64,000 nucleotides of DNA from an uncultured Allomuricauda sp. (GCF_947495325.1 NZ_CANLYK010000002.1:682001-746000), one strand, 5' to 3'. Positions 8,489-18,851 are shown, numbered from the stretch's first letter. Made by a program: numbers and translations. The notes: generated from the sequence alone by a model not told the origin.

Positions 8489-9451
8489 ATGAAGAATGAT
8501 GAGCGAATTGAGTCCCAAATCAATAAGCTTGAAGAAAAGTTTAAAAATTCAGGGCAAGACTTAAGTTCATACCTTGATGGGCTTCTATACCAAAAGTACC
8601 TTACCTATTGGGATTATATCCATTTAGATACATTGCTGAGCATACAAGTGCCGCGCACACATTTTCCAGATGAGGAAATCTTCATCATGTACCATCAGAT
8701 TACTGAACTTTACTTTAAACTGATTTTACACGAACTAAAGCAAATAGTTGAAGATAAATCCCAAGACCTTCAGTTTTTTATAGAAAAAGTCAGAAGGATA
8801 AACAGCTATTTCAAAGCGCTTATATCGTCCTTTAGTATTATGATAAAAGGTATGGAGCGAGAGCAATTTTTGCGTTATCGCATGGCTTTGCTCCCTTCCA
8901 GTGGATTTCAATCAGCTCAATATAGAATGATTGAGGTTTACGCAACACCTTTAGAAAACTTGGTTCATCAAACAGAGAGGGAATCTTTTTCATCAGAAAA
9001 CAGTATAGAGGAACTGTTCGAAAATATCTATTGGAAAAAAGGAGCAACAGATTTATCTACAGGAGAAAAAACCTTAACGCTAAAACAATTCGAGTTTAGG
9101 TATACTCCAAGATTACTTAGAATAGCAAACCAAGTAAAACAAAGTACCATTTACCACAAATACCTACAACTTCCCAAAAAATTAAAGGAGGACAAGGAAT
9201 TAATAAAGTCATTAAAGGACTTGGATATAAACGCAAATGTAAATTGGCCATTGATGCACATGGGTTCGGCATACAGGTATTTGGCTAAGGATAATAAGGA
9301 AGTTGATGCCACCGGAGGCACCAATTGGAAAGACTATTTACCTCCTAGTTTTCAAAAAATAATATTTTTCCCAACTTTGTATTCAGAAAAAGAGTTGGAT
9401 GATTGGGGAAAACAGTGGGTGGACCATATTTTTAATCCGGCTAAAAAGTAA
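8489..9451 (+). CDS. Tryptophan 2,3-dioxygenase family protein
   Basis: A 320-residue haem enzyme that opens the indole ring of L-tryptophan to N-formylkynurenine, the first step of the kynurenine pathway. Family features are LTYWDYIHLDTLLSIQ, the helical EIFIMYHQITELYFKLILHE, FQSAQYRMIE, the haem-ligand region MHMGSAYRYL and the substrate-binding loop DATGGTNWKDYL. The length is that of bacterial members. No other kynurenine-pathway gene is in the window. It sits between the DUF3108 gene (5-base gap) and an M23 peptidase gene (9-base gap). The exact substrate is inferred from the family. Confidence 0.9.
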   Translation: MKNDERIESQINKLEEKFKNSGQDLSSYLDGLLYQKYLTYWDYIHLDTLLSIQVPRTHFPDEEIFIMYHQITELYFKLILHELKQIVEDKSQDLQFFIEKVRRINSYFKALISSFSIMIKGMEREQFLRYRMALLPSSGFQSAQYRMIEVYATPLENLVHQTERESFSSENSIEELFENIYWKKGATDLSTGEKTLTLKQFEFRYTPRLLRIANQVKQSTIYHKYLQLPKKLKEDKELIKSLKDLDINANVNWPLMHMGSAYRYLAKDNKEVDATGGTNWKDYLPPSFQKIIFFPTLYSEKELDDWGKQWVDHIFNPAKK

Positions 9452-9460
9452 ATTATAGAA

Positions 9461-10744
9461 ATGCAAAGATTTTTTGGGGCAATCTTGGCACTGGTAGTTT
9501 TAGTGTCTTGCAAAGATGAGAAAGTAGAACCGCCAAAGGAAATGGCACAAGAGACTGTTGAAGTGCCAGTTGTAAAACATTTTGGCTTTAATCTTGATGA
9601 ATTTAAAGTAGTACAGGATACTGTAAAATGGGGAGACAGTTTCGGGGAATTAATGCTAAAAAATAAAGTAGACTATCCCAAAATAGCAACAATTTCAGAA
9701 AACTATAAAGACACTTTCGATGTAAGGAAGATTATGGTTGGGAAGCCCTATTTAATTCTAAAATCCAAAGATACATCAGAGATTGCAGAGATTTTTATTT
9801 ACGAAAATGACCGCATTAATTATACTGTTGTGGATTTAAGAGACAGTGTAAAGGCCTATAAGAGCAAAAAGGATGTAAAATATGTTGAGCGAGAAGTGGG
9901 AGGTATAATAAACAGCAGTCTTTCCCAAACACTTGATAGTTTGGGGGTAGATTATAATGTAACCATCGATCTTTCGGAAATCTATGCTTGGACCATTGAC
10001 TTTTTCAGACTTGAAAAAGGAGACAAGTTCAAGGTTATCTATGATGAACGATTTATCAATGACACTCTATATGCAGGTCGCGGCCCTATAAAAGCTGCCT
10101 TTTTTGAACATAAGGGAAAACCAATATATGCATTCCCCTACGTGACGGATTCACTAAAAAACATTTTGGACTATTACGATCAGGATGCCAATAATTTAAG
10201 AAGCACCTTTTTAAGGGCTCCAATTAAGTTTGGCTACCGTTTATCGTCCAGATATAACCTGAAACGCAGGATAGCCTATTACGGATATAAAGTAAGGCCG
10301 CACAAGGGAACTGACTATGCTGCGCCAGTAGGAACTCCCATAATAGCCACGGCTGATGGCACGGTTTCCGAGTCAACCCGAAGAGGGGGAAATGGCCGCT
10401 ACGTAAAGATAAGGCACAATGGAACGTATAGCACGCAGTATTTGCATATGAAAAAACAGAAAGTGAAAAGAGGTGAATTCGTGAGGCAGGGCGATGTTAT
10501 TGGCTGGGTTGGAATGACCGGAAATACAGGGGGGCCACACGTATGTTATCGCTTTTGGAAGAATGGAAGACAAGTAGACCCTTTGCGTGAAAAATTACCA
10601 TCAGCAGAACCCATTGTGGACTCTTTAAGAACAGATTATGTTCAATATGTGGAACCGCTTAAGGCACAATTGGATTGTATAGAATATGCCAAGCCATTTG
10701 CCGAACCAGAACCAGAGGAGAATCTTATAACACTTAACCAATAA
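9461..10744 (+). CDS. M23 family metallopeptidase lipoprotein
   Basis: A 427-residue lipoprotein with signal and lipobox LVVLVSC at residues 11-17. A beta-rich N-terminal half is followed by a LytM/M23 domain at about 275-375. The zinc-binding part is [14 protein letters not shown] (His and Asp ligands), then QYLHMKK, then GPHVCYRFW. In M23 peptidases the last motif is normally HxH; here the second His is Cys. A Cys can ligate zinc, so the enzyme could still be active. It would cleave peptidoglycan cross-links in the envelope. It is in an operon with tryptophan dioxygenase and pgi; the pgi ATG follows the stop by one base. Confidence 0.88.
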   Translation: MQRFFGAILALVVLVSCKDEKVEPPKEMAQETVEVPVVKHFGFNLDEFKVVQDTVKWGDSFGELMLKNKVDYPKIATISENYKDTFDVRKIMVGKPYLILKSKDTSEIAEIFIYENDRINYTVVDLRDSVKAYKSKKDVKYVEREVGGIINSSLSQTLDSLGVDYNVTIDLSEIYAWTIDFFRLEKGDKFKVIYDERFINDTLYAGRGPIKAAFFEHKGKPIYAFPYVTDSLKNILDYYDQDANNLRSTFLRAPIKFGYRLSSRYNLKRRIAYYGYKVRPHKGTDYAAPVGTPIIATADGTVSESTRRGGNGRYVKIRHNGTYSTQYLHMKKQKVKRGEFVRQGDVIGWVGMTGNTGGPHVCYRFWKNGRQVDPLREKLPSAEPIVDSLRTDYVQYVEPLKAQLDCIEYAKPFAEPEPEENLITLNQ

Positions 10745-10745
10745 A

Positions 10746-12383
10746 ATGACCTTACCCAAAATCAATCCTACCACAACTAAAACTTGGGAAAAACTTACAA
10801 CACATTTTAAAGAGACCAAAGACCTTCATTTAAGGGATTTATTTTCTTCCGATGCTGAACGCGGGGAAAGATTCTCATTGCTTTGGAATGATTTTTTGGT
10901 TGATTTTTCAAAGAATAGAATAACTGAAGAAACAATAGCACTTTTGTTGGAATTGGCAAATGAGGTGGGATTAAAAGAAGCTATCTCAAGTTATTTTGGA
11001 GGGGAATTGATCAATCAAACTGAAGGAAGGGCGGTTTTACATACGGCACTAAGAGCCAAAGAGGGTGATGAGGTCAACTTGGAAGGCGTAAACATTGTTG
11101 ATGAGGTTTATGAAGTCAAGGAAAAAATAAAAACTTTTTCAGAATCTGTAATTTCAGGAGATAGAAAAGGATATACAAATAAGACCTTTACAGATGTTGT
11201 AAATATTGGAATAGGGGGCTCTGATTTAGGCCCTGCAATGGTCACTGAAGGATTAAAATTCTACAAGAATCATTTAAGAATGCACTTCGTGAGCAATGTA
11301 GATGGCGACCATGTTCATGAAATACTTAAGAATCTGGATCCAGAGACTACGCTGTTCGTTGTGGTATCCAAAACCTTTACTACGCAGGAGACGTTGAGCA
11401 ATGCACTTACTATTAAAAAATGGTTTTTAAGTCATGCTTCCCAATTGGATATCGCAAAACATTTCGTGGCAGTTTCTACAAATACCCAAAAAATCAAAGA
11501 ATTTGGAATAGCGGAGGACAATGTTTTTCCAATGTGGGACTGGGTAGGAGGACGTTTTTCACTTTGGAGTGCAGTTGGACTTTCAATTGCATTATCAGTG
11601 GGTTATCAAAATTTTAATGATCTATTATCAGGAGCCAATGAGATGGACGTACATTTTGAAGAGACTCCGTTTTCGGAAAATATCCCAGTTATTTTAGCAC
11701 TTCTGAGTGTTTGGTACAATAACTTTTTTGGTGCAGAAACCGAGGCTATAATTCCATATACCCAATATTTAAGTAGATTTTCGGCCTACTTGCAGCAGGG
11801 TATTATGGAAAGTAATGGTAAAAGTCGGGATAGGACGGGGAATCCAACAAATTATGAAACAGGCACCATTATTTGGGGAGAACCTGGAACAAATTCACAG
11901 CACGCATTTTTTCAGCTGATTCATCAAGGAACTAAACTAATTCCTACAGATTTTATTGGTTTTAAAGAATCCTTGCATGGAGAAGAAGATCACCATAACA
12001 AGCTTATGGCCAATTTTTTTGCACAAACAGGGGCCTTGATGAATGGAAAGAAAAGGGAGGAAGTGGAGGAAGAATTGCAGGCACAAGGATTATCAGCCGA
12101 GGAAATTAAGGTATTATTACCCTTTAAGATTTTCGAAGGAAATAAACCTACCAATACATTCTTGATAAAAAAACTTACACCAAAAACCCTTGGGTCATTA
12201 ATTGCCCTATATGAGCATAAAATTTTTGTTCAAGGAGTTATTTGGAACATCTTCAGTTATGATCAATGGGGTGTGGAACTTGGAAAACAGCTGGCCAAGA
12301 ATATTCTTACAGACATTGAAAATTCCGAAATAAGCAAACACGACAGTTCTACAAGCAATCTTTTGCAATTTTTTAAGAGGTAA
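10746..12383 (+). CDS. pgi: Glucose-6-phosphate isomerase
   Basis: A 545-residue full-length enzyme that interconverts glucose-6-phosphate and fructose-6-phosphate. The sugar-phosphate isomerase (SIS) folds show [32 protein letters not shown], the first signature [18 protein letters not shown], the active-site region [36 protein letters not shown] with the catalytic His, and near the C-terminus [16 protein letters not shown] with the catalytic Lys. It is the last gene of the four-gene group starting at 7704 and begins one base after the M23 stop. Confidence 0.97.
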   Translation: MTLPKINPTTTKTWEKLTTHFKETKDLHLRDLFSSDAERGERFSLLWNDFLVDFSKNRITEETIALLLELANEVGLKEAISSYFGGELINQTEGRAVLHTALRAKEGDEVNLEGVNIVDEVYEVKEKIKTFSESVISGDRKGYTNKTFTDVVNIGIGGSDLGPAMVTEGLKFYKNHLRMHFVSNVDGDHVHEILKNLDPETTLFVVVSKTFTTQETLSNALTIKKWFLSHASQLDIAKHFVAVSTNTQKIKEFGIAEDNVFPMWDWVGGRFSLWSAVGLSIALSVGYQNFNDLLSGANEMDVHFEETPFSENIPVILALLSVWYNNFFGAETEAIIPYTQYLSRFSAYLQQGIMESNGKSRDRTGNPTNYETGTIIWGEPGTNSQHAFFQLIHQGTKLIPTDFIGFKESLHGEEDHHNKLMANFFAQTGALMNGKKREEVEEELQAQGLSAEEIKVLLPFKIFEGNKPTNTFLIKKLTPKTLGSLIALYEHKIFVQGVIWNIFSYDQWGVELGKQLAKNILTDIENSEISKHDSSTSNLLQFFKR

Positions 12384-12554
12384 ATTAACAGGTCAATATT
12401 CTTCGGGAGATATATTAAGTAGTTGTTTGTCAGTTCATTTTATTTGTTAAATTCGCGTTAATAAAACTAATCTCATTTAACTTTAGCTTAATAAGGATGT
12501 GTGAAAAATACAGCACATTTGCATCGCTAATTAAACAATTTAAACACTACGAAA

Positions 12555-15236
12555 ATGAAACAAATTTACTTAGCTTTTGCGGCAATTTTGGTGTCCGCAA
12601 TGGCATTTTCACAAGGAACAATTACTGGAACGGTTGTAGACGGGGAATTGGGAGTTCCGCTTCCGGGGGCCAGTATTATGGTTAGGGGTACAAATAATGG
12701 TACTACTACAGATTTTGATGGTAACTTTTCAATTGAAGTATCTGAAACAACAGGTTCACTTGTAATTTCTTACATCGGATTTAGCACAAAAACTATTTCT
12801 TTTACGTCTGCAGGTAGTTTAGGCACTATTTCTTTAAGTGCGGATGCTGAGGAATTAGAAGGTATAGTCGTTGTGGGTACAGGTATTATTGACTTAGCTA
12901 ACGATAGACAAACTCCAATTGCCGTTTCTTCCATTCCCGTAAGAATTATTCAGGAGAAGATAGGAACGCAAGATGTTACGATGACATTGGTTAACACACC
13001 TTCAGTATATGTTTCCGGTCAAGCTGGTGGTTTTGGGGACACGAACATGAGGGTTCGTGGTTTTGATCAAGATAACACAGCTTTCCTTTTAAATGGGCAA
13101 CCAATAAATGGTATGGAAGATGGTTTAATGTATTGGTCAAACTGGTCTGGATTAAATGACATAGCATCTGGTGTGCAAATTCAGCGTGGCTTAGGGTCTT
13201 CAAAATTGGCTATTTCTTCCGTAGGGGGTACCGTAAACTTTGTTACCAAATCTACTGAGATGAACGAAGGAGGATTTGGGTATTCAACAGTTGCCAATAA
13301 TAATTACATAAAAACAAGTGCAGGGTATAATACAGGAATCTCGGAGAAGGGATGGGGTTTAAGCGTTATGCTTTCGCACTGGCAAGGTGATGGGTATAAT
13401 GAAGGAAACTTTGGTGAAGGTCAAACGTATTTTATCTCCGCAGGATATAGGCCTAATGACAGCCATAACTTCAACTTTTTGATTACTGGTGCTCCGCAAT
13501 TCCACGATCAGAATTTTACCAAACCAATAGAGGATTACTTGGAATATGGTGTACGTTACAACAACAACTGGGGCACATATAACGGAGAATATATGACGGA
13601 AAGAAGAAATTTCTACCATAAACCTGTTGCTAACTTTAACTGGGACTGGATTATTAATTCAACCACCAACCTTTCTACTGTGCTTTACGCCTCATGGGGT
13701 AATGGTGGTGGAACAGGTAATAGAGGTACTAGAATAAGAACGGATGAGGGTAGAATTGATTATGATGCTATTTATGCCCAAAATGCCCAAGTTACTGATG
13801 GAGCAGGAGTTTATTTTGGTTCAGAAGATGCATATGTAACTCGTGCTTCCATGAACTTACATAGCTGGTATGGTTTAATTACAAACTTAGAGAAGCAACT
13901 TTCAGATAATCTTACCTGGAACATTGGTTATGATTTAAGAACCTATTATGGGAAACATTTCAGGGTAGTTTCAGATTTTCATGGCTTAAATTCATGGACA
14001 GAAAACATTCGATTGAGAGATCAGAATAACAATCATGAGACATATGGAGGTTTTGGAACATATAAATTTGTTACAGCTACAGAAAGTTTTAGACCTTCAG
14101 GTTGGGCCGCTGCATTTGACACTTATGATACCGAGCAAAAAATAGCATACAATAATGAGGAGCGTATTTCTTATGGGGGATTATTTACCCAGTTGGAGTA
14201 TGCTACAGATACTTTTTCTGCCTTTTTCCAAGGATCGATTTCTAACCAGTACCACCAAAGATTTGATATTTTTCAATATGCGGATCAAGCATTGATTGAT
14301 GGCACTTCGCCGCAAGGTACAGATGAACCAATTCCAGCTGGAATTACAGATGGGGTAGATTCAGAAAAAATAAATAATTTAGGGTATAATGCCAAAGCGG
14401 GCTTCAGCTATAGACCATCTCAGGCTCACAGTTTTTATGTCAACACAGGTTTCTACAACCGTCAGCCCTATCATGATAATATTTACTTGAATTTTACTAA
14501 TCAAGTGAATCCATTGACTGAAAACGAAAAGATTCTAGGACTGGAAGCAGGATATGCTTTCAGCAGCCCTATGTTTTCTGCTACGGTTAACTTGTACAGA
14601 ACTTCTTGGAAAGATAGAGTTGTTACAAGTTCAGATGTCGTAGATGATGTGGTAACATTTGAAAGTAATTTTGGAACATCACAATTACATTCTGGTGTTG
14701 AGGTAGATTTTAAATTAAGACCAACGCAAGATTTTTCAATAAATGGTTTTGCTTCTGTGGGAGATTGGATTTATGAAGGTGAGGTTGTAACTCAAGTTAC
14801 GGATGAAGAACGAAACGTTCTAAGTACGGAAACAGAGGATGTTGATGGCGGTAAAGTTGGAGGAGCTGCACAACTTTCAGGAGGTCTTGGATTTGCTTAC
14901 AGAATCTGTGAAATGGTTTCGATCGATTCTGATTTTAGATACTATGACAATTTATATTCAGATGTTGGGGCCATAAAAGAGAACTTAGAGTTGCCATCAT
15001 TTAGCATTTTAGATGCAGGAGTTACTTTTAGAGCGCCAGTAGGTGCCGATAAATCGAAACAGCTAAAAATTAGAGCTAACATAAATAATGTTCTGGATAC
15101 GGAATACATTTCTAGACTGACTACAGCTACATTTGCTGAGGCGGGTGATGAAACTTATGATGGTATTGCTGTGTCTAACCAAGGATTCTTTGGTTGGGGT
15201 AGAACATGGAACGTTACGCTTCGTTACGATTTTTAA
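12555..15236 (+). CDS. TonB-dependent receptor with carboxypeptidase-regulatory-like domain
   Basis: An 893-residue outer-membrane receptor. It has a signal peptide at 1-19, then a CarboxypepD_reg-like domain (GTITGTVVDGELGVPLPGAS to about residue 95), a plug domain (about 115-225, with RVRGFDQDNTAFLLNGQP and ISSVGGTVNFVTK) and a C-terminal 22-strand barrel ending in WNVTLRYDF with an aromatic last residue. It has no SusD-like partner next to it, so it is more likely an iron-chelate, vitamin or oligopeptide receptor than a glycan transporter. A 170-base upstream region separates it from pgi and a palindromic terminator follows, so it is probably a single-gene unit. The ligand is unknown. Confidence 0.93.
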   Translation: MKQIYLAFAAILVSAMAFSQGTITGTVVDGELGVPLPGASIMVRGTNNGTTTDFDGNFSIEVSETTGSLVISYIGFSTKTISFTSAGSLGTISLSADAEELEGIVVVGTGIIDLANDRQTPIAVSSIPVRIIQEKIGTQDVTMTLVNTPSVYVSGQAGGFGDTNMRVRGFDQDNTAFLLNGQPINGMEDGLMYWSNWSGLNDIASGVQIQRGLGSSKLAISSVGGTVNFVTKSTEMNEGGFGYSTVANNNYIKTSAGYNTGISEKGWGLSVMLSHWQGDGYNEGNFGEGQTYFISAGYRPNDSHNFNFLITGAPQFHDQNFTKPIEDYLEYGVRYNNNWGTYNGEYMTERRNFYHKPVANFNWDWIINSTTNLSTVLYASWGNGGGTGNRGTRIRTDEGRIDYDAIYAQNAQVTDGAGVYFGSEDAYVTRASMNLHSWYGLITNLEKQLSDNLTWNIGYDLRTYYGKHFRVVSDFHGLNSWTENIRLRDQNNNHETYGGFGTYKFVTATESFRPSGWAAAFDTYDTEQKIAYNNEERISYGGLFTQLEYATDTFSAFFQGSISNQYHQRFDIFQYADQALIDGTSPQGTDEPIPAGITDGVDSEKINNLGYNAKAGFSYRPSQAHSFYVNTGFYNRQPYHDNIYLNFTNQVNPLTENEKILGLEAGYAFSSPMFSATVNLYRTSWKDRVVTSSDVVDDVVTFESNFGTSQLHSGVEVDFKLRPTQDFSINGFASVGDWIYEGEVVTQVTDEERNVLSTETEDVDGGKVGGAAQLSGGLGFAYRICEMVSIDSDFRYYDNLYSDVGAIKENLELPSFSILDAGVTFRAPVGADKSKQLKIRANINNVLDTEYISRLTTATFAEAGDETYDGIAVSNQGFFGWGRTWNVTLRYDF

Positions 15237-15261
15237 TTTGTGAAAAGAATAGTTTAGATAG

Positions 15262-15285
15262 AAAACCCCGCAATTGCGGGGTTTT
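15262..15285. terminator. Palindromic terminator after the TonB receptor
   Basis: A perfect 24-base palindrome, AAAACCCCGCAA / TTGCGGGGTTTT, lies 26 bases after the receptor stop. The stem itself ends in T4 on either strand, so it may work in both directions. Confidence 0.75.
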
Positions 15286-15329
15286 ATTATACCTAAAAAT
15301 CAGTTACATTTAAACTTTAAAACTTCGTT

Positions 15330-15767
15330 ATGCAAATTTTACAAAACGTACATTCATATTTGGCCTACATTGTATTAGCTATTTTAATTTTAGCAGTTTT
15401 TAATGCACTGGCAGGTTGGCTGGGAAAGAAAGAATTTCGTTTTGAAAAAGATTTTAGGATAAGTCTTTTTGCGTTGATACTGAGTCACATTCAATTGTTG
15501 TTGGGTCTACTATTATATTTTATTTCCCCTAATGGATTAAAAGCGATACAAACATTGGGTATGGGAGGACTAAATGCGCCTGCAAGGCTATTGGCTGTGG
15601 AGCACCCCTTTATCAATATTATAGCTATTGTGTTGATTACGGTTGGTTGGTCTAGGCATAAGAAAAAGCTTGAAAGCACTGCAAAATTTAAAAGTATTTC
15701 CATTTTTTATGGTTTGGGTCTACTTTTAATTTTAAGCCGTATTCCTTGGGGACAATGGTTTAACTAA
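15330..15767 (+). CDS. Four-helix membrane protein, cytochrome-b-like
   Basis: A 145-residue integral membrane protein with four predicted helices (about 10-30, 45-65, 92-108 and 122-142). Histidines lie at the membrane edges: His8 in QNVHSYLAYI, one in LILSHIQLLLGLLLYF, one in VEHPFINIIAIVLI. Paired His in four-helix proteins suggests haem b binding, and relatives in Flavobacteriaceae are often labelled cytochrome B, but this is not proven here. It stands alone between the receptor terminator and a convergent nuclease-family gene. Confidence 0.65.
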   Translation: MQILQNVHSYLAYIVLAILILAVFNALAGWLGKKEFRFEKDFRISLFALILSHIQLLLGLLLYFISPNGLKAIQTLGMGGLNAPARLLAVEHPFINIIAIVLITVGWSRHKKKLESTAKFKSISIFYGLGLLLILSRIPWGQWFN

Positions 15768-15800
15768 CATTGGGCATTGTCTAATCAAGTAGTAATCTGA

Positions 15801-16820
15801 TTATTTCTCCGTTTCTCTTACCAAATATAAATACACCGGGAAGTGGTCGCTATAACCACCGGTGTAATTGCTTCCTGAGTATGTTCTAAAAGGATACCCT
15901 TTATACCTTCCTTTTATGGTTCTAATTTTAGAAGGTGCATATATACCAGCTTTCCAATACGAATAATACTCTTTGCTTTTGCTGATTAAATTGGAACTCA
16001 TAAAGAATTGGTCAAAAAGGTTCCATTTATCTCTATAGGCCAAAGACCCGAGTCCTTTTTTATGTAGTTTGTCCATTGGGTTAAAAAGACGTAAACTATC
16101 CAATTGGTTTTCTTTGCCAATGGTTTTTAGAACTTTTTTTAAGCTATCATCTCTGGGATCATCATTAAGATCGCCCATACTTATAATTTTTGCATCAATG
16201 TTAAGTTTTTGAATGGAATCAATGATTCGCTTGTTCAAAAACGCGGCTCTAAGTCTATTGGGTGCACTTTTGCTTGCTCCGCCCCTTCTTGATGGCCAAT
16301 GGTTAACTATAAAATAAAATTCCTCATCGTCCAACAATCCACCTACCACGAGTTGATCTCGGGTATAGTTTCGTTGCCCCATTTCATCAAAAAGCAATAA
16401 CCTATGGCTTTTGAATGATGAGGGGAGGTAAGAAGCTTTTTTATAAAGTAGTGCGACATCAATTCCGCGTTCGTCAGGAGAATCAAAATGGACAATTCCA
16501 TAATCCCTTTCCAATAAATTTGGATGATTGACCAAGTCTTTAATTACATTTTTGTTCTCAACTTCACACAAGCCAATGATATCTGGAGATGTATCCGTCG
16601 TCTCCCCACCTATTTTTGAAAGAACACTTGATAAGTGTTCAATCTTTTTTTCATAACGCTCATCCGTCCAATTATAGCTGCCATCTGGGGTGCGTTCATC
16701 ATCAAAAATTAAGGTATCGTTTACGGTGTCAAAAAGATTTTCAACATTGTAAAAAGCTATGGTTCTTACCCGGTATGTTCTTAAATGACTACATTTAGGG
16801 CAATGAAGAGGTGCAGAGAA
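15801..16820 (-). pseudogene. Endonuclease/exonuclease/phosphatase family gene without a canonical start codon
   Basis: The frame encodes an EEP-superfamily protein of about 320-339 residues. Family motifs are intact: IAFYNVENLFD at the N-terminus, DIIGLCEVEN with the metal-binding Glu, VNHWPSRRGG, MGDLNDDP, and YSDHFPVYL with the catalytic His. The frame is open back to a TAA at 16821-16823, but it contains no in-frame ATG, GTG or TTG before a TTG at 16569-16571, which lies inside the conserved domain and would remove the FYNVENLFD motif. The most natural start position is an ATA at 16758-16760. Either a non-canonical start is used, or the 5' end carries a start-loss or frameshift and the gene is decaying. 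The rest is uninterrupted. Confidence 0.7.
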
Positions 16821-16888
16821 TTATTTCTTTTAAGCTGCGTTTCAAGCAATAAACGATTAAAAAACAGGTTAGTGTTTTAAACGATAAT

Positions 16889-17401
16889 ATGACTAAGGCT
16901 TTTATTTATTTATCTCTAATCCTGTTAGTGTCTTGCTCATCTAGCAATGACCAATTTGAAAAAGTAAATGTTGAATTCGCGGATTTACAAGGTAATTGGA
17001 GAACTATAAAATACTTTGCCTCTAGGGACATCAACGGTAAAATTGATATTGACGAAAGGACACCATCTGGTATATGTTACAGTACTCATATCATAAGATA
17101 TGACTTTGATGACAATGGTGATTTTATCCATTATGTGGGGAATGAAGATGAATCTTGTATAGACCCTGACAATATAGTTTCTGACTATGATGAATCCTTA
17201 AAGATGCTCAGGGTCTTTAAAATAGAATTAGGTGACGGATATTTTCTACAAAAAAGTCTAGGATTGGATGTAACCAGCAAACAAACATTATTGGAGTTGA
17301 ATTCTACAAGAATGAGAACCCGCAGTGTCAAAGTTGAAAATCCATCAACCCCCTTAGAATACAATAATTATCACTTTACAGAATTTCACAGAATAGATTA
17401 A
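16889..17401 (+). CDS. Lipocalin-like lipoprotein of unknown function
   Basis: A 170-residue lipoprotein with signal and lipobox SLILLVSC (Cys at about residue 16) and a Ser-rich linker. After it comes FADLQGNWRTIKYFASRDI, the LxGxW start usual in lipocalin-like domains of Bacteroidota lipoproteins, then beta-rich sequence to the end. It is divergent from the nuclease-family gene and convergent with a small membrane-protein gene. No catalytic residues are visible. It is likely anchored in the outer or inner membrane facing the periplasm. Confidence 0.65.
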   Translation: MTKAFIYLSLILLVSCSSSNDQFEKVNVEFADLQGNWRTIKYFASRDINGKIDIDERTPSGICYSTHIIRYDFDDNGDFIHYVGNEDESCIDPDNIVSDYDESLKMLRVFKIELGDGYFLQKSLGLDVTSKQTLLELNSTRMRTRSVKVENPSTPLEYNNYHFTEFHRID

Positions 17402-17445
17402 AATCTGATTAAACTAAATGGCGCAATTTTGACCGGGATAGAATA

Positions 17446-17709
17446 TTATTTAACAAAAATAAAGTAGATACCAACAAAGCTACCCACCTCAATAAAAAAC
17501 CAAATGAGTTTTGAGATGGTTATTTTTCTACTGGCACTTTTGTAATTTTTAGCCCCTAACTCAAATTGTTCTGACGTAGGACCTTCCTTTCTTTTGGCCA
17601 AATCCTGGCACTCCCTAGAAAAGCTGTTCAATTCTTTTGAATTCTGGATGATTTTTATCAACTTATAAATCCAAAAAGAAACAACAACACCTATAAGTAT
17701 ATTAATCAT
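17446..17709 (-). CDS. Small two-helix membrane protein, hypothetical
   Basis: An 87-residue protein with hydrophobic segments at about 2-18 (INILIGVVVSFWIYKLI) and 66-85 (ISKLIWFFIEVGSFVGIYFI), joined by a charged loop. The start is an ATG at 17709. It is divergent from the membrane protein at 17728 with only 18 bases between them, so they share a promoter region. The family is not recognised. Confidence 0.55.
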   Translation of the reverse strand: MINILIGVVVSFWIYKLIKIIQNSKELNSFSRECQDLAKRKEGPTSEQFELGAKNYKSASRKITISKLIWFFIEVGSFVGIYFIFVK

Positions 17710-17727
17710 CGCAAAAGTTTAGACCTG

Positions 17728-18222
17728 TTGAAAGATAAAAAAATAGCACCATTTAAAACGGATAAAACCATAAAGATAAAACCCCTGTATAACCTTTTGA
17801 TTTTGGGAATTGCACAATTGTACGGGGCTTTTGTGATATTTAGGTTAGGGGTCTTAACAATAAAGGAGGATTGGATAAATACGGTTTGCCTTTTGGGTTC
17901 TTTAGGATTAGTAGTGTGGGCAGGTTACATACTTAATGCCTTTTCCAGGTATTTTAGACTAAAGGACAATAAGATTATCTTTAAAAAGGGGATGTTTCTT
18001 TTTTTTGGAATTGAATTGGAGTACAGTTATATAAAGGACTTGGAAATAAAGGTGTACAGTTCGGACTTGACCTTGGATATTTACCTAAATCAAAGTGAAG
18101 AACCAATTCCCTTATCCGCCTCATATATGAAGTTAAAAGACTTTCATGAGGTTTACAAAACTCTTGTTGAAATCCAATCTCAGAACAACAAGGAAGAGTA
18201 TAAACCTTCAATAAGAAGATAG
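17728..18222 (+). CDS. Membrane protein with two helices and a PH-like soluble domain
   Basis: A 164-residue protein. Two hydrophobic segments at about 22-40 and 52-70 are followed by a soluble part beginning RYFRLKDNKIIFKKGMFLFF, which resembles bacterial PH-like (YdbT-type) membrane domains. Translation would start at a TTG at 17728, since no in-frame ATG occurs before the second half of the protein. It is convergent with the SYLF gene, 8 bases apart. The function is unknown. Confidence 0.55.
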   Translation: MKDKKIAPFKTDKTIKIKPLYNLLILGIAQLYGAFVIFRLGVLTIKEDWINTVCLLGSLGLVVWAGYILNAFSRYFRLKDNKIIFKKGMFLFFGIELEYSYIKDLEIKVYSSDLTLDIYLNQSEEPIPLSASYMKLKDFHEVYKTLVEIQSQNNKEEYKPSIRR

Positions 18223-18230
18223 GTTTTTGC

Positions 18231-18761
18231 TTAAAAAGGCTTATACCCAAATTTTTGTCCACCTACAGATGCGTCCGCCATTAAGCCAGCTTTTGGCAAG
18301 GCAAAAACTGCTACACCATCCTTATATTTTGCATTAGCGGCAATTCCGGATTTTAGGGCAACTGCAGATGCCTCGGCAGCAAACTCAAACTTCCCTTTTT
18401 TAAAGCGCTCCAAATCTACCGGCGTTTCAAAAAAGACAATTTCAATAATGGCCTGCCCACCAGCTTGGAAACCAACATTAAGTTTTTTAAGGTTTGCCAT
18501 CCCCACGCTCTGACCTCCTTCATAAAGTACACCATTTCCTGATGCCCCTCCAATTATAAAACCACCTTTGCCCACATTTGGAAAAAGAACATAACCTGCA
18601 GAGTTTTCAAAAAACCGTTCCAGTGCACTGTCTGCTTTCAACAAGGTTTTCTTTGCCTTTTTGGCATCGTTCATTATTTTCCTATCCTTCTTGTCCTGAG
18701 CCGTAACACAAACGGTCAACAATAGTATTGAAACCAGCATTAGGGATTTTAAAGTTCTCAT
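18231..18761 (-). CDS. SYLF (Ysc84-like) lipid-binding protein
   Basis: A 176-residue exported protein with a signal peptide (MRTLKSLMLVSILLLTVCVTAQ). The rest is a SYLF domain: SAGYVLFPNVGKGGFIIGGA, GNGVLYEGG, NVGFQAGGQA and the C-terminal ALPKAGLMADASVGGQKF. Members of the family bind phosphoinositides or other lipids in eukaryotes; the bacterial role is unclear. It is the second of two minus-strand genes, but a terminator hairpin at 18800-18826 separates it from the DinB gene upstream. Confidence 0.85.
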   Translation of the reverse strand: MRTLKSLMLVSILLLTVCVTAQDKKDRKIMNDAKKAKKTLLKADSALERFFENSAGYVLFPNVGKGGFIIGGASGNGVLYEGGQSVGMANLKKLNVGFQAGGQAIIEIVFFETPVDLERFKKGKFEFAAEASAVALKSGIAANAKYKDGVAVFALPKAGLMADASVGGQKFGYKPF

Positions 18762-18799
18762 ATTCTCGATTTATTAAACGTAAAACGAAGGTAAAAAAT

Positions 18800-18826
18800 A
18801 AACCCCTTTCAATAAGAAAGGGGTTT
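18800..18826 (-). terminator. Terminator after the DinB-like gene
   Basis: A perfect 11-bp stem (AAACCCCTTTC / GAAAGGGGTTT) has a 5-base loop. On the minus strand it is followed by ATTTTTT, so it ends transcription of the DinB gene before the SYLF gene. Confidence 0.8.
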
Positions 18827-18851
18827 GCCAATAATTGTTAATAGAGCATAA

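Noticed and set aside
12991..13203. Antisense open frames within the TonB receptor and other long genes
   Set aside because: These are antisense shadows of strongly coding sequence with no domain content.
15801..16571. Nuclease-family gene starting at TTG 16571
   Set aside because: This start falls inside the conserved domain and removes the FYNVENLFD motif, while the conserved sequence clearly continues upstream in the same frame.
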